NCBI GenBank assembly: GCA_021202075.1
Contig: JAJQDT010000060.1
Location: 90,751-154,750 of the forward strand
DNA from: Lachnospiraceae bacterium
Lineage (GTDB): Bacteria > Bacillota > Clostridia > Lachnospirales > Lachnospiraceae
Direction of reading: 5' to 3'
DNA: 64,000 nt
In this document: positions 17,708 through 26,518 of the stretch, one piece after another
Layout: each line of letters opens with the position of its first letter
Position numbering within the stretch: the first letter of the stretch is position 1
The notes under the pieces: model-generated
Databases searched by the model: none
The model's input: the letters and a program-made list of their open reading frames with translations, nothing else
Told to the model about the DNA's origin: nothing
Program-made: the position numbers and the translations under genes

Positions 17708-18970
17708 TCAGCCGAGAAACTCCCGCACCAGCTCCCGCGTCTTTTCATCCGAGATACCGCCGCAGATGGCATCGATCCGCGCCCGCGCCATCATCTCATA
17801 GACTTCCTTCTCCTCAATGCCGCGCGAGGATAGATAAAACAGCAGCGACTCGTCCAGTCTGCCGATCGTCGCGCCGTGGTTTCCCTCGACGTCCTCCTCC
17901 TCGCAGAGAATCAGCGGAACGGTGCGGTTCACCACATCGTCGGAGAAAAGCAGAACATCTTCTTTCTCGTCGCCCTTCGCTCCCTCCGAACCCTTCCGGA
18001 AATCAATGGTGCCGCGGAACAGCTTCTGCGACGCGCCGCGCAGTACGCCGGAGACGTCCATATGGCTGGTCGTCTTCGCGCCGGTCTGATATGCCAGATA
18101 GTTCACATCCAGCTTCTGATCGTGATCCAGCAGGTAACCGATTTTACTTTCCAGTGCAGCCGACTTCGCGCCAAGGTCCGTGCGCAGACCCATGTAGGTA
18201 TCCCCGCCGCCGAGCACGATCTGTATGGATTCCATCCTTGCGCCCTCCGCCAGGGAGGCTCCAACATCATTGATAAATGTAAATCCGTCCTCCAGATGCT
18301 GAATCTGGACAAGGGTAACCTTCGCGCCCTTTTCCGCGAGGATTCTCGTCTGAACCGCAGCGAGGCTGCCGCCGATTGTCCTGTCAAAATCAGTGGTTTT
18401 CCCTGTCTGCACGGTGCTGCTGTCCATCTGCTCTGCTTCTGCCGTATTTAATTCTGCCATCCTGGCATACTGCCCGGCCTGATCAAAATCCTCCGCTTCC
18501 GATACCATACTCATTTTTGCCTGACCACTGCAGATTTTTTCTTCATCCGCCTTTTTCGCACCGCAAAAATCCATGATCACGGTAATCTCGCTGTCTTCCT
18601 GCGCATGCACACCGATGATATTCTGCACAGCCGCGTTATTTTCATAGCGAAAATGAAGGCGCACCGGCTCGCTCTCTTTCACACCCGGACCTATCTCCCA
18701 GATGTGGAAATCGAAATCTCCCTGTTTCCGAAGCTCCTCCATGTCCGATCCCGCGCCGCCCGGAATCCGTACAAGCTTTGCAGCCACATCCTTTACCGCA
18801 TTGTTTCCGACTCCGACCGTATCATATTTATGATATTGTATCGTCTCCGGCGTCTCTGCCTCCAGATGCCCCTGATCAGGCGCATACACACCCGCCAGAC
18901 TGGCCTCATTCACATGCAGCCAGTTCCAGGTCGGGGCAGGCAGCCGGTTCATTGTCATATCAAGTCCCAT
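17708..18970 (-). CDS. sufD: SufD Fe-S assembly scaffold subunit
   Basis: About 420 residues; a partner of SufB in the SufBC2D scaffold. The C-terminal half carries the family pattern (VNRTVPLILCEEEDVEGNHGATIGRLDE, quoted partly as CEEEDVEGNHGATIGRLD, then LFYLSSRGIEEKE), with the parallel beta-helix core before it. The middle (about residues 130-190) has a less conserved, Asp/Glu-rich insert. I prefer Met at 18970, which has AAGGAG 7 bases upstream, over the ATG at 18976, where that site would be only one base away. Confidence 0.92.
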   Translation of the reverse strand: MGLDMTMNRLPAPTWNWLHVNEASLAGVYAPDQGHLEAETPETIQYHKYDTVGVGNNAVKDVAAKLVRIPGGAGSDMEELRKQGDFDFHIWEIGPGVKESEPVRLHFRYENNAAVQNIIGVHAQEDSEITVIMDFCGAKKADEEKICSGQAKMSMVSEAEDFDQAGQYARMAELNTAEAEQMDSSTVQTGKTTDFDRTIGGSLAAVQTRILAEKGAKVTLVQIQHLEDGFTFINDVGASLAEGARMESIQIVLGGGDTYMGLRTDLGAKSAALESKIGYLLDHDQKLDVNYLAYQTGAKTTSHMDVSGVLRGASQKLFRGTIDFRKGSEGAKGDEKEDVLLFSDDVVNRTVPLILCEEEDVEGNHGATIGRLDESLLFYLSSRGIEEKEVYEMMARARIDAICGGISDEKTRELVREFLG

Positions 18971-19165
18971 TTCCATACTCCTTCAGTTACCTGATTCTAT
19001 TCCAAAATAGTCGACCGCGAAATCTTATTACCATCCGCAGCCAGTCGCAATTCTTTTCTCCGTTCATTGCGCTTTGCTTCCAACTTCTCAGCAAACAGTA
19101 ACGCTCAGTCAAATCGCTGCGATTTTCTACAGACACAAGCGAATCCATAAGCTGCGAATCTGTGC

Positions 19166-20572
19166 TCACCCGATGCTGCCCTTCATCTCCAGCCGGATCA
19201 GGTTGTTCATCTCCACCGCGTATTCGACCGGCAGCTCCTTCGAGACATTGTCCGCGAAGCCGCTGACGATCATCGCGCGCGCTTCGTCCTCCGGAATGCC
19301 CCGCGACATCAGGTAAAAGACCGCGTCGTCGCTGATGCGCCCGATCTTCGCCTCATGTCCGATATCCGCGTCGCTAGTGCGGATGTCCATCGCCGGTATC
19401 GTGTCCGAGCGCGAGATCCGGTCCAGCATCAGGGACTGGCAGGAAACGGACGACTTGCTGTGCTTCGCCTTCGGCATGACCGTCACGGAGCTGCGGAAGG
19501 TGCTGATGCCGCCGCCCTTTGAAATCGAGCGCGTATTCATATAGGAAGACGTATTCGGCGCGAGATGCATCATCTTCGCTCCGGTATCCAGATTCTGTCC
19601 TTTTCCGGCAAATGTGACGCCGGTAAATTCCGCCCGCGCCCCGTCTCCGGCTAGAACGCTCATCGGATACAGATACGACACATGGGAGCCAAAGGAGCCG
19701 GACACCCACTCAATCTTTCCGCCCGCCTCAACTCTCGCACGTTTCGTGTTCAGATTATACATATTTTTCGACCAGTTCTCAATGGTCGAATAGCGCAGCC
19801 GCGCGTTTTTCCCGACGAACAGCTCCACGCAGCCTGCGTGCAGGTTCGCCACGTTGTATTTCGGCGCCGAGCATCCCTCGATAAAATGCAGATCCGCACC
19901 CTCATCCACGATAATCAGTGTGTGTTCAAACTGCCCCGCCCCCGGCGCGTTCAGCCGGAAATAGGACTGCAGCGGAATGTCAACCTTAACGCCGGGCGGT
20001 ACATAGACAAACGAGCCGCCGGACCAGACCGCCCCGTGCAGCGCCGCGAACTTATGGTCGCGCGGCGGCACCAGCTTCATAAAATGGCTTTTCACCATAT
20101 CCGCGTACTCGCCGGTCAGCGCGCTCTCCATATCCGTATAGACCACGCCCTGCGCCGCGACCTCCGCCTTTACATTATGATAGACCAGCTCCGAATCATA
20201 CTGCGCGCCGACCCCGGCGAGGGATTCCCGCTCCGCCTGCGGGATGCCGAGCAGGTCAAACGTCTTTTTGATATCCTCCGGCACGTCCTCCCAGTTCGCC
20301 TTCATATTCGTATTCGTCCGGACATAGGTCGCGATTTTGTCCATATTCAGGCCTTCAATCGACGGCCCCCAGTCCGGCACTGGGATCTCATTATAAATCT
20401 GAAGAGACTTCTGCCGGAACTCCCGCATCCACTGCGGGTCATGCTTCTCATCGGAAATCTGCGACACGATCTCCGGCGTCAGCCCCGCCTTCAGGCGGTA
20501 GACATCCTTCTCCTCATTTTTTACATCATAAATACTGCGGTTGACATCCTCAACCCAGGTCTTTTCCTTCAT
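19166..20572 (-). CDS. sufB: SufB Fe-S assembly scaffold subunit
   Basis: A 468-residue protein of the usual SufB length. Family blocks visible are PDWGPSIEGLNMDKIATYVR, SGGSFVYVPPGVKVDIPLQS, HFIEGCSAPKYNVANLHAGC, the core beta-helix and the C-terminal GHEAKIGRISDDAVFYLMSR. It accepts sulfur and forms the cluster with SufC and SufD. It sits 70 bases after sufC and 195 bases before sufD; neither gap holds another gene. Confidence 0.95.
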   Translation of the reverse strand: MKEKTWVEDVNRSIYDVKNEEKDVYRLKAGLTPEIVSQISDEKHDPQWMREFRQKSLQIYNEIPVPDWGPSIEGLNMDKIATYVRTNTNMKANWEDVPEDIKKTFDLLGIPQAERESLAGVGAQYDSELVYHNVKAEVAAQGVVYTDMESALTGEYADMVKSHFMKLVPPRDHKFAALHGAVWSGGSFVYVPPGVKVDIPLQSYFRLNAPGAGQFEHTLIIVDEGADLHFIEGCSAPKYNVANLHAGCVELFVGKNARLRYSTIENWSKNMYNLNTKRARVEAGGKIEWVSGSFGSHVSYLYPMSVLAGDGARAEFTGVTFAGKGQNLDTGAKMMHLAPNTSSYMNTRSISKGGGISTFRSSVTVMPKAKHSKSSVSCQSLMLDRISRSDTIPAMDIRTSDADIGHEAKIGRISDDAVFYLMSRGIPEDEARAMIVSGFADNVSKELPVEYAVEMNNLIRLEMKGSIG

Positions 20573-20642
20573 TCTCCGTTACATCCTCCATCCATCCACG
20601 ATTCGTAAACGAATCATGGACATGTTTTCACCGACTGTCCGA

Positions 20643-21383
20643 TCACTCGTACTTCTCGAAGCCGTGCTCATTGATCTCATCGACGAGAGAGGCATCGCCC
20701 TCCGCGACGATCCGTCCGTTCACGAGCACATGAGTCACATCCACGTGGAGCGATTCCAGAATCCTCGTGCTGTGCGTGATGATCAGCAGCGAGCCGTCCT
20801 TGTCCTTCTGGTACTCCTCGACCCCGCGGGAAACCGTGCGCACCGCATCCACATCCAGTCCGGAATCCGTTTCATCCAGGATCGCCAGCTGCGGCTTCAT
20901 CATCAGGAGCTGCAGGATCTCCGCCTTCTTCTTCTCACCGCCGGAAAATCCGACATTCAGATCCCGCTTCGCATAGGATTTATCCATCTGGAGGATTTCC
21001 ATCTTCGCCTCCAGCTCCTTCCGGAAATCCCACAGGCGGATCCGCTCTCCCGTGCGCTGCTCCAGCGCGCTGCGGATAAAATTACTCAGCGTAATCCCCG
21101 GCACCTCAAGCGGATTCTGAAACGACAAAAACAGCCCGGCCTTCGCGCGATCCGCAGGAGAATCCTCCTCAAGCTCCTTCCCGTCAAATACAATCTGCCC
21201 CCCGGTCACTGCATAACCCGGATTGCCCATCAGCGCATAGCCCAGCGTCGATTTTCCCGCGCCGTTCGGCCCCATCAGGACATGCGTCTCGCCCTTTCCA
21301 ATCTCTAAATTTATACCGTGAAGGATTTCCTTCTCCTCCACCCGCACAGATAAATCCTTTACCTGTAATAATTTCCCTGACAT
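20643..21383 (-). CDS. sufC: SufC Fe-S assembly ATPase
   Basis: A 246-residue ABC-type ATPase. Walker A GPNGAGKST, signature FSGGEKKKAEI and Walker B LAILDETDSGLD are in the SufC form. The ATG at 21383 has GGAGG 6 bases upstream; the open frame extends to 21485 but that part covers the operator palindrome. It is the first gene of the SUF operon, preceded by a consensus promoter. SufC powers conformational change in SufBCD. Confidence 0.95.
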   Translation of the reverse strand: MSGKLLQVKDLSVRVEEKEILHGINLEIGKGETHVLMGPNGAGKSTLGYALMGNPGYAVTGGQIVFDGKELEEDSPADRAKAGLFLSFQNPLEVPGITLSNFIRSALEQRTGERIRLWDFRKELEAKMEILQMDKSYAKRDLNVGFSGGEKKKAEILQLLMMKPQLAILDETDSGLDVDAVRTVSRGVEEYQKDKDGSLLIITHSTRILESLHVDVTHVLVNGRIVAEGDASLVDEINEHGFEKYE

Positions 21384-21483
21384 ATCATTCCTCCAGATTT
21401 TCAAGTATGGCCCACTATCTTCACAGAGAATCTTTGATACAGGACTCACATCGGGCAGCTCCTGATTTTTCAGCTCCTCTGTC

Positions 21484-21510
21484 AAAACCCGAGTAAATTA
21501 CTCGGATTTT
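21484..21510. promoter_or_regulatory. 27-nt palindrome at the SUF operon transcription start, candidate Rrf2/IscR operator
   Basis: Arms CCGAGTAA and TTACTCGG flank a central A, with AAAA and TTTT outside. Relative to the promoter at 21524-21552 it lies at about +7 to +34, a repressor position. The layout (25-27 nt, CCGA-GT/AC-TCGG) resembles Rrf2-family Fe-S regulator sites described in Clostridia; an IscR-type gene lies at 63364. It can also fold as an RNA hairpin followed by only four U residues, a weak terminator. Confidence 0.55.
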
Positions 21511-21523
21511 GAGTTCGAAACGT

Positions 21524-21552
21524 ATTATATACCCTGTATGCGATTCTGACAA
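21524..21552 (-). promoter_or_regulatory. SUF operon promoter
   Basis: On the minus strand: -35 TTGTCA (21552-21547), 17-base spacer, -10 TATAAT (21529-21524). The predicted start is near 21517, just before the palindrome at 21484-21510 and about 135 bases before the sufC ATG. Confidence 0.8.
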
Positions 21553-21564
21553 GATGGAAATCCA

Positions 21565-21617
21565 ATAAAAAAGCAGAAGCTCCACATAATCGGATAGGGG
21601 AGTGCTTCTCTCCCCTA
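21565..21617 (-). terminator. Terminator-like stem-loops after the AAA/nuclease gene; contains repeat R6
   Basis: ATAGGGGAG...CTCCCCTAT (21593-21617) forms a strong stem just after the stop at 21647. On the minus strand a second pairing (AGAAG...CTTCT) leads into GCTTTTTTATT. The CGGATAGGGGAGTG part recurs at 44612, so this terminator belongs to a dispersed stem-loop family. Confidence 0.55.
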
Positions 21618-21646
21618 TACTTCTTTACATCAAATCACCGACATCC

Positions 21647-23317
21647 TTACACAACTGCTTCAATCAGCAGCTTATCTCCGAGGACAATTTCTGAGACTCC
21701 CGGCTTTTTCTTTTTGTTAAAATTAAAGCTGAGCATATAACCCTTTTGTAAGTGATAATGCTCCAGATAATCCGAAAGCTGTTTCTCGCCTCTTTCATTA
21801 TAAGCATTCCCGCGGTATATTTTCATTTCGATAATATATTGCGCGCCGCGATAATCCACAATCAAATCCGTGCGTTCCTGATTCCTTGTCCGTGATTCGA
21901 CATAATAATTACCGGTACCATTGATAACTGGTTTCAGGAAAAGCATGAAGTAGCGCCTTCCATCTTCTTCTACAAATCTCTCGTTTTGATTACCATATAT
22001 GTCGTCAAAGTATTCCACAAATTTTTTCAGGATATGTTTCATATCCAGAAATCCATTCTGAACAAACTGATTCTGATCTCTCGAAGCCAGCCTGCATATT
22101 TCTTCCTCCCGCACGTTTGGTCTTGCAAGAAAATAGTTATACAGTCTTGTCTCGAAAATTCGATTTGCAATCTGCAGCGTTCCCCGATCTTCCTTTACAA
22201 AGCCAAACATGCAAAGCAAATCAATTGCCGGGTCATCCGCATTGTAGGTGACCGGCTGTCCCTGAAACAACAGTGTAAAAATTTTATATTTCATTTCAGG
22301 ATAGTCATTCAATTTTCCGAACATGGAATCAAACAGCGTATTCTTTTCAGAGAGAAGCATCTTCACTGCCTCGCGAACTCCCTCCGCAGTCCATGCATCT
22401 GCCTTATATTTAAACGGTTCCGCAGCAGGAAGAGTTTCATCCATCAATTTGCAGAGCCGTGAAACCAGAAACGGATAGCCGGATGTATAATCATAAAGCA
22501 TCCCCGATATCACTTTGATATCCATCCCCGTCTGATAATCCGCCTCATACAGAGTAAGCATTCCCGCAATATCATCTGCTGAAAAACTCATACTCACATT
22601 AAAATCCGCAGCGATATTCCACGGACTGTTTTGCTTATGTTCCTCGTCCACTGCATTCCAGCGTGAAGCATTCTTTTCGCGATTGCTGTATCCTGCCTCC
22701 AGTCCCTGTCGAAGCGGCGTCTCTGTCTGGCGGATTTTCCTTTTCAGATTTCTTATATCATATACTCCCGCAAGAATTACAGACTGAAAGGTCGGCGTCA
22801 CATCCCTGTCCAGATAATACGCCCGCAGCAAAGCCAGAAAATCCAGAAAGACCTGATTGTTCGAAGCAGTATCTACCTCGTCAATTAGTAGTACAATTGG
22901 CTTTTGGGACTCATCACACCACTCACTAAAACACTCAAACAGTTCTGCCAGTCCAAAAAAATCCGTCCTGTTAACTGCCAGCTCCCTCAATCTCTCCTTT
23001 TGTAAATCCGAAACATCCAAAAATCGTCTGACCGCCTTCCCAACTTCCCTGGCAAGTCCGTTCACAAAAGCACATTCATCCATAAAATCCTTCGAAGTCA
23101 TTTTCTGGAAATCCAGGCTGACAACCACATAACTCTCTTTTAAATATTGAGTAAGCGCACGCATAGTGGTGGTCTTTCCGTACTGTCTGCCTCTGTTAAT
23201 CGAAAAGTAATCTCCGGCGTCCACCATCCTTTTGATTTCTTCCAGTCTTGATTTCGGATCAACCATATAATGTCTGGTCGGGATGCAGGCTCCTGTTACA
23301 TTAAAAATCTTTGCCAT
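21647..23317 (-). CDS. AAA-like ATPase with C-terminal PD-(D/E)XK nuclease domain
   Basis: A 556-residue protein from Met 23317 (AGGAG nine bases upstream; an ATG at 23326 is also possible). Residues 43-50 are a Walker A (GRQYGKTT), and about residues 140-150 are a Walker B (IVLLIDEVD). The middle is a helical and winged-helix part of the AAA_35-like group. The last 80 residues have RTDLIVDYRGAQYIIEMKIY, an Asp...Glu-x-Lys nuclease-fold core as in PDDEXK_9. The family is widespread and multicopy in gut Clostridia and Bacteroidetes; its role is unproven. The 5' end overlaps an orphan secreted reading frame. Confidence 0.75.
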   Translation of the reverse strand: MAKIFNVTGACIPTRHYMVDPKSRLEEIKRMVDAGDYFSINRGRQYGKTTTMRALTQYLKESYVVVSLDFQKMTSKDFMDECAFVNGLAREVGKAVRRFLDVSDLQKERLRELAVNRTDFFGLAELFECFSEWCDESQKPIVLLIDEVDTASNNQVFLDFLALLRAYYLDRDVTPTFQSVILAGVYDIRNLKRKIRQTETPLRQGLEAGYSNREKNASRWNAVDEEHKQNSPWNIAADFNVSMSFSADDIAGMLTLYEADYQTGMDIKVISGMLYDYTSGYPFLVSRLCKLMDETLPAAEPFKYKADAWTAEGVREAVKMLLSEKNTLFDSMFGKLNDYPEMKYKIFTLLFQGQPVTYNADDPAIDLLCMFGFVKEDRGTLQIANRIFETRLYNYFLARPNVREEEICRLASRDQNQFVQNGFLDMKHILKKFVEYFDDIYGNQNERFVEEDGRRYFMLFLKPVINGTGNYYVESRTRNQERTDLIVDYRGAQYIIEMKIYRGNAYNERGEKQLSDYLEHYHLQKGYMLSFNFNKKKKPGVSEIVLGDKLLIEAVV

Positions 23318-23597
23318 GCGCGTCATCTCCTCTCGGGATCTTTTCGAAAATATGATTCACACTCGACTCATTTTCGATTTCAGATTCCGTCACGTCTGCT
23401 ATTAAAGAACCTAAATCTGAGCTGTCATCTACCGATACGGCACTCTCAAGCTCACTTTCCGTTATTGACGCATCCCCGGAAGCGTCATCCACATAAGATT
23501 CCCCTGACAGATCCGATGCATATGATGAGACCATACCCACAGGCGTTGACGCAGCCATAATCACTGCCATGAAAAATGCCAAAAATCTCCGTTTCAT
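23301..23597 (-). CDS. Small secreted acidic protein, possibly a truncated surface-protein N-terminus
   Basis: A 98-residue protein. AGGGAGG nine bases before the ATG is a good ribosome site. Residues 1-28 are a signal peptide (MKRRFLAFFMAVIMAASTPV ending SYAS). The rest is Asp/Glu/Ser-rich, much like the region after the signal peptide in the giant protein at 1-7310. The frame ends 17 bases inside the ATPase/nuclease gene. It reads like the start of a larger surface protein cut off by insertion or deletion, but it could be a real short peptide coupled to the next gene. Confidence 0.5.
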   Translation of the reverse strand: MKRRFLAFFMAVIMAASTPVGMVSSYASDLSGESYVDDASGDASITESELESAVSVDDSSDLGSLIADVTESEIENESSVNHIFEKIPRGDDAHGKDF

Positions 23598-23721
23598 AAT
23601 CCTGAACCTCCCTCATTTCATGAAAAAGCCATGCACGTAATCAGGGAAATTATACCATGAATGCCAGCGGATTTCTATCATTAACTTGCATTTTTACATT
23701 TTTCATAAAAGCAAAGCAATC

Positions 23722-25116
23722 CTACTCATCTTTGAACAGATCTTCCAACGTCAGCAGCCTCACTCCTTCCCTTGCTGCCCGCTCCTGTACAGGGAGTGTG
23801 TATCCGCTTTTGCTGATAAACAAAAACTGTTTTTTCATGCTCTCCGGGAACGCCTTTGCCGCCATCAGCAAATCCTCATATTCCTCCATAGGCATGGGAC
23901 GGCTGGTATATTTGCATTCACAGAAAAGTCCTTCTGTCTTTTTCTTATTCAGAGCCAGAATATCCACATCGTCCTGCGCTCTGATGGCAGGATTGTTTCC
24001 CCACCATTTCCCGATAGAAGCCGGAACAAAGGAAAGCTTCCTTTCTCTGGCCTGGCGGAACAGATACTGTCTGCAGATCTCCTCAAACGCCAGTCCCATA
24101 AAATCCGGAAGCTCTCCCATAATTTCCGCGGCGGCGTCGGCCGTTCCAAGTAACTCATAATAGCTCTTGTTTGAGAAAATATAGTGATACCAGAACCGAT
24201 AAAACGGATCCGCCAAAGCGTAAATTGTTTTTTTGCTCCCTTCCGGCTCCCCGCATGGCACTCGTTTTTCCAAAAGCCGAATTGCAAGCAGAGTAGAAAT
24301 ATATTTACTGCACTTGCTCTTGTCCTCATGAATCGCATCCGCAATCTCTGTCACTTTATTGCATCCCCTGGCGACTACTTCAAGAATACTGTTGTATACT
24401 CCCGGTTCGCGCAGCTCCATTCGCAGCAGCATCATTGGTTCATCATATAAAAAGGCGCCGTTTCGCACGACCTCCTTCTCCAGATTTTCCTGTATCGAAC
24501 AATCCGGCGAAAATGCGTTCAAATATCGCGGAATTCCCCCCAATATGCCATAAGCAATCAGCTGTTCTTCATGCGTATACTTCGGAAAAAACCGGGCTGC
24601 ATCCAGATAATCAAAGGGCAAAATTTCCATTGAGGCCGTTGTTCTTCCGTAGAGGGGACTTTCATATCCCATGATTTCATTCACCATAAAGCTTACGCTG
24701 GATCCACATAAAATAAGAAAAAGATTCAAATCCTTCCAATGATGATCAATCTCATGCTGAAGCATACTTTTAATAGAAGGATTCGGACCGGCCATAAATG
24801 GGAATTCATCAATCACCAGAATTGTTTTTCTTTCGGCTGCCCTTCTGGAAATATAGGAAAAAGCATCCTCCCATGACCGAAAGGGAGCAAGATTTTGCCC
24901 ATCAAAATATCTCTGTACAGCTCCTGAAAAATCCTGTAAGTTTAGGCTGTCATTTTTTTCCTGCGCAGAATAAAAAAGGACCTCGTGCCTTGCAGCGAAT
25001 TCCTGAAGGATTGTCGTCTTTCCTACCCGACGTCTCCCATACATCACCAAAAATTCAAAATGGCCGCTCTCATAGAGCTGCTTCAGCTGCTGCAGTTCGT
25101 TTTTTCTTCCAATCAT
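23722..25116 (-). CDS. Archaeal-type AAA ATPase with DUF234 (PD-(D/E)XK-like) domain
   Basis: A 464-residue protein from ATG 25116 (GGAGGG 8 bases upstream; the frame opens at a TTG at 25134). Walker A GRRRVGKT is at 27-34, Walker B ILVIDEFPF at about 105, and a sensor-like LILCGSSVSFM follows. A winged helix lies near residues 240-300. The C-terminal DUF234 region has DDVDILALN...LFCECKYTSRP, an Asp...Glu-x-Lys arrangement. It is a different family from the neighbour at 21647, though both join an ATPase to a nuclease-like fold. The cell role is unknown. Confidence 0.8.
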   Translation of the reverse strand: MIGRKNELQQLKQLYESGHFEFLVMYGRRRVGKTTILQEFAARHEVLFYSAQEKNDSLNLQDFSGAVQRYFDGQNLAPFRSWEDAFSYISRRAAERKTILVIDEFPFMAGPNPSIKSMLQHEIDHHWKDLNLFLILCGSSVSFMVNEIMGYESPLYGRTTASMEILPFDYLDAARFFPKYTHEEQLIAYGILGGIPRYLNAFSPDCSIQENLEKEVVRNGAFLYDEPMMLLRMELREPGVYNSILEVVARGCNKVTEIADAIHEDKSKCSKYISTLLAIRLLEKRVPCGEPEGSKKTIYALADPFYRFWYHYIFSNKSYYELLGTADAAAEIMGELPDFMGLAFEEICRQYLFRQARERKLSFVPASIGKWWGNNPAIRAQDDVDILALNKKKTEGLFCECKYTSRPMPMEEYEDLLMAAKAFPESMKKQFLFISKSGYTLPVQERAAREGVRLLTLEDLFKDE

Positions 25117-25249
25117 ATCTGCATCCCTCCGCAAAGGTAAAAGCTCACGCCGCTTTTTTGTGGTACTTGCTGCAAATTTGTATACTTACGAGTAATATAC
25201 TCCAGATTCATCAAAATTGCAACCATCATTTTTCTTTCCGTCGTTCCCT

Positions 25250-25306
25250 GCGTTCCGACTTTTCTGGCTGCGTCGAAGGCTTTTATGATCCGCGATTCGC
25301 GCATCA
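25250..25306 (-). repeat. Dispersed intergenic repeat, family R5, partial copy
   Basis: On the minus strand CCTGATGCGCGAATCGC then GATCATAAAAGCC and TCGACGCAGCC match the end of the composite element at 40222-40250. The CGCCTGATG part also matches 37650. The YitT stop codon lies inside it. A 63-codon ORF starting here (25304 downward) is probably noise. Confidence 0.5.
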
Positions 25307-26170
25307 GGCGATATTTGTATCCCCCGGCAGGCGGAACCCTTCCCCGATGACTTCATTGGATTCCACGATGATTACGAACGCCTTCTCGTCCACCTCATGT
25401 GCCCGCTTCCGGATGTTATACATCTCTTTTTTGCTGCTCGCGCACAGGACGACATCCTTCTCCTCGCCGCTGTAGCCGCCCTCTCCTTTTAGGATAGTCG
25501 CGCCGCGTCCCGCAGTCTCATCGATCGCCTGCACCATCTCCACGGGACGGTCGGTGATGATCATCGTCAGCTTTCCGGCATTTGTGCCATAGAGCACATG
25601 ATCCAGAACCGTCGTGTACAGATAGTTCAGGATAATTCCGTAAATCACAGCATCTACGTTTCCAATCAGCAGACCGCCGAACACAATCACGGCCACGTCC
25701 ATCGTAAACGCGATTCTCCCCAGCGAAAGATGCGGGCGGTAATAGCGAACCGTCATCATGATAAAGTCAAATCCGCCTGTGGACGAGTTCCGCATAAATA
25801 CGATCGCAAATCCGATCCCGCAGAGAACGCCCGCGCAGATGGCAGCCAGAATCAGCTCCCCATGATAGGCCGGAAGCCTGGGGCCGAGCAGATCCATAAT
25901 CAGAGAGGTAATCACCATACTTTTGAGCGAATTCAGATAAAATCGTTTTCCCAGCGTCCGATAACAGCAAAGCGCGATTGGGATGTTCAGCACAATGGTC
26001 ATCGTTCCGACCGGTATCCCTGCCAGATAATACAGAATCAGCGCCAGGCCGGAGACTCCGGTCATCGGAAAATCCGCCGGTATCGCAAAGCTGTAAAACG
26101 CAGCCGCAAGCAGGACGCCGCTCGCTATATCAAATAATACATCCATCAACAACCTTTGAAATTTCTTCAT
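25304..26170 (-). CDS. YitT family membrane protein with DUF2179 domain
   Basis: A 288-residue protein starting at ATG 26170 with AAGGAGG five bases upstream; the open frame to 26287 is repeat sequence. The first 190 residues give five or six membrane helices with the family's ASGVLLAAAFYSFAIPADFP and NSSTGGFDFIMM patterns. The last 90 residues are the soluble DUF2179 domain (TMIITDRPVEMVQAI, GRGATILKGEGGYSGEE). Family members are poorly characterised; transport or small-molecule sensing has been suggested. It is monocistronic by appearance. Confidence 0.88.
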   Translation of the reverse strand: MKKFQRLLMDVLFDIASGVLLAAAFYSFAIPADFPMTGVSGLALILYYLAGIPVGTMTIVLNIPIALCCYRTLGKRFYLNSLKSMVITSLIMDLLGPRLPAYHGELILAAICAGVLCGIGFAIVFMRNSSTGGFDFIMMTVRYYRPHLSLGRIAFTMDVAVIVFGGLLIGNVDAVIYGIILNYLYTTVLDHVLYGTNAGKLTMIITDRPVEMVQAIDETAGRGATILKGEGGYSGEEKDVVLCASSKKEMYNIRKRAHEVDEKAFVIIVESNEVIGEGFRLPGDTNIA

Positions 26171-26187
26171 AAGCTCCTCCTTATATT

Positions 26188-26301
26188 GTCCATCATCTGC
26201 AACAGATGATGGACGCAGGCCGCGCCCCTCGCCGGGGTGGCATCCCGCACTTCGTACGGGATAAACAATCGCGAAGCGATTTTCCATTGCGCGGCTCTCC
26301 T
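26188..26301. repeat. Structured intergenic repeat, family R2, copy 1
   Basis: It begins with a 12-bp perfect stem GTCCATCATCTG/CAGATGATGGAC (26188-26214), then GCAGGCCGCGCCC, and ends with GCGATT...GCGCGGCTCTCC. The same order occurs at 61886-61961. Both copies lie just upstream of a minus-strand gene start, so they would be in the 5' leader of yitT and mnmA. Confidence 0.6.
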
Positions 26302-26304
26302 TGT

Positions 26305-26343
26305 AGAAAAAAAGACAGCGGACACCTCCGTGCCTACTGTCTT
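26305..26343 (-). terminator. Intrinsic terminator downstream of nth
   Basis: On the minus strand AAGACAG (26343-26337), an inner GGCAC/GTGTC pair, CTGTCTT (26318-26312), then TTTTTC. It lies about 175 bases past the nth stop. The 175 bases between hold no gene. Confidence 0.75.
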
Positions 26344-26518
26344 ATTATCAACCATCTGTTCAAATTCATTCGTATGCACGATCAGCAAAGTTTTACATTC
26401 CCGTTATGGCCAAATGCCAGGCTCATTGCCAACCGTAAATTCAGATAAGTATCTTTTCTTTAATGCCTTTTCTTTATACCTTTCAACCGGCTGTCTGGTC
26501 ATTATCTCTCTGCATAAA

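Noticed and set aside
21383-21485. N-terminal extension of SufC to 21485
   Set aside because: The extension would cover the promoter-proximal palindrome, and the ATG at 21383 has a good ribosome site and gives the normal family length.
25113-25304. 63-codon minus ORF between yitT and the DUF234 ATPase
   Set aside because: Its first part is R5 repeat sequence found in other intergenic regions; no domain is recognisable.
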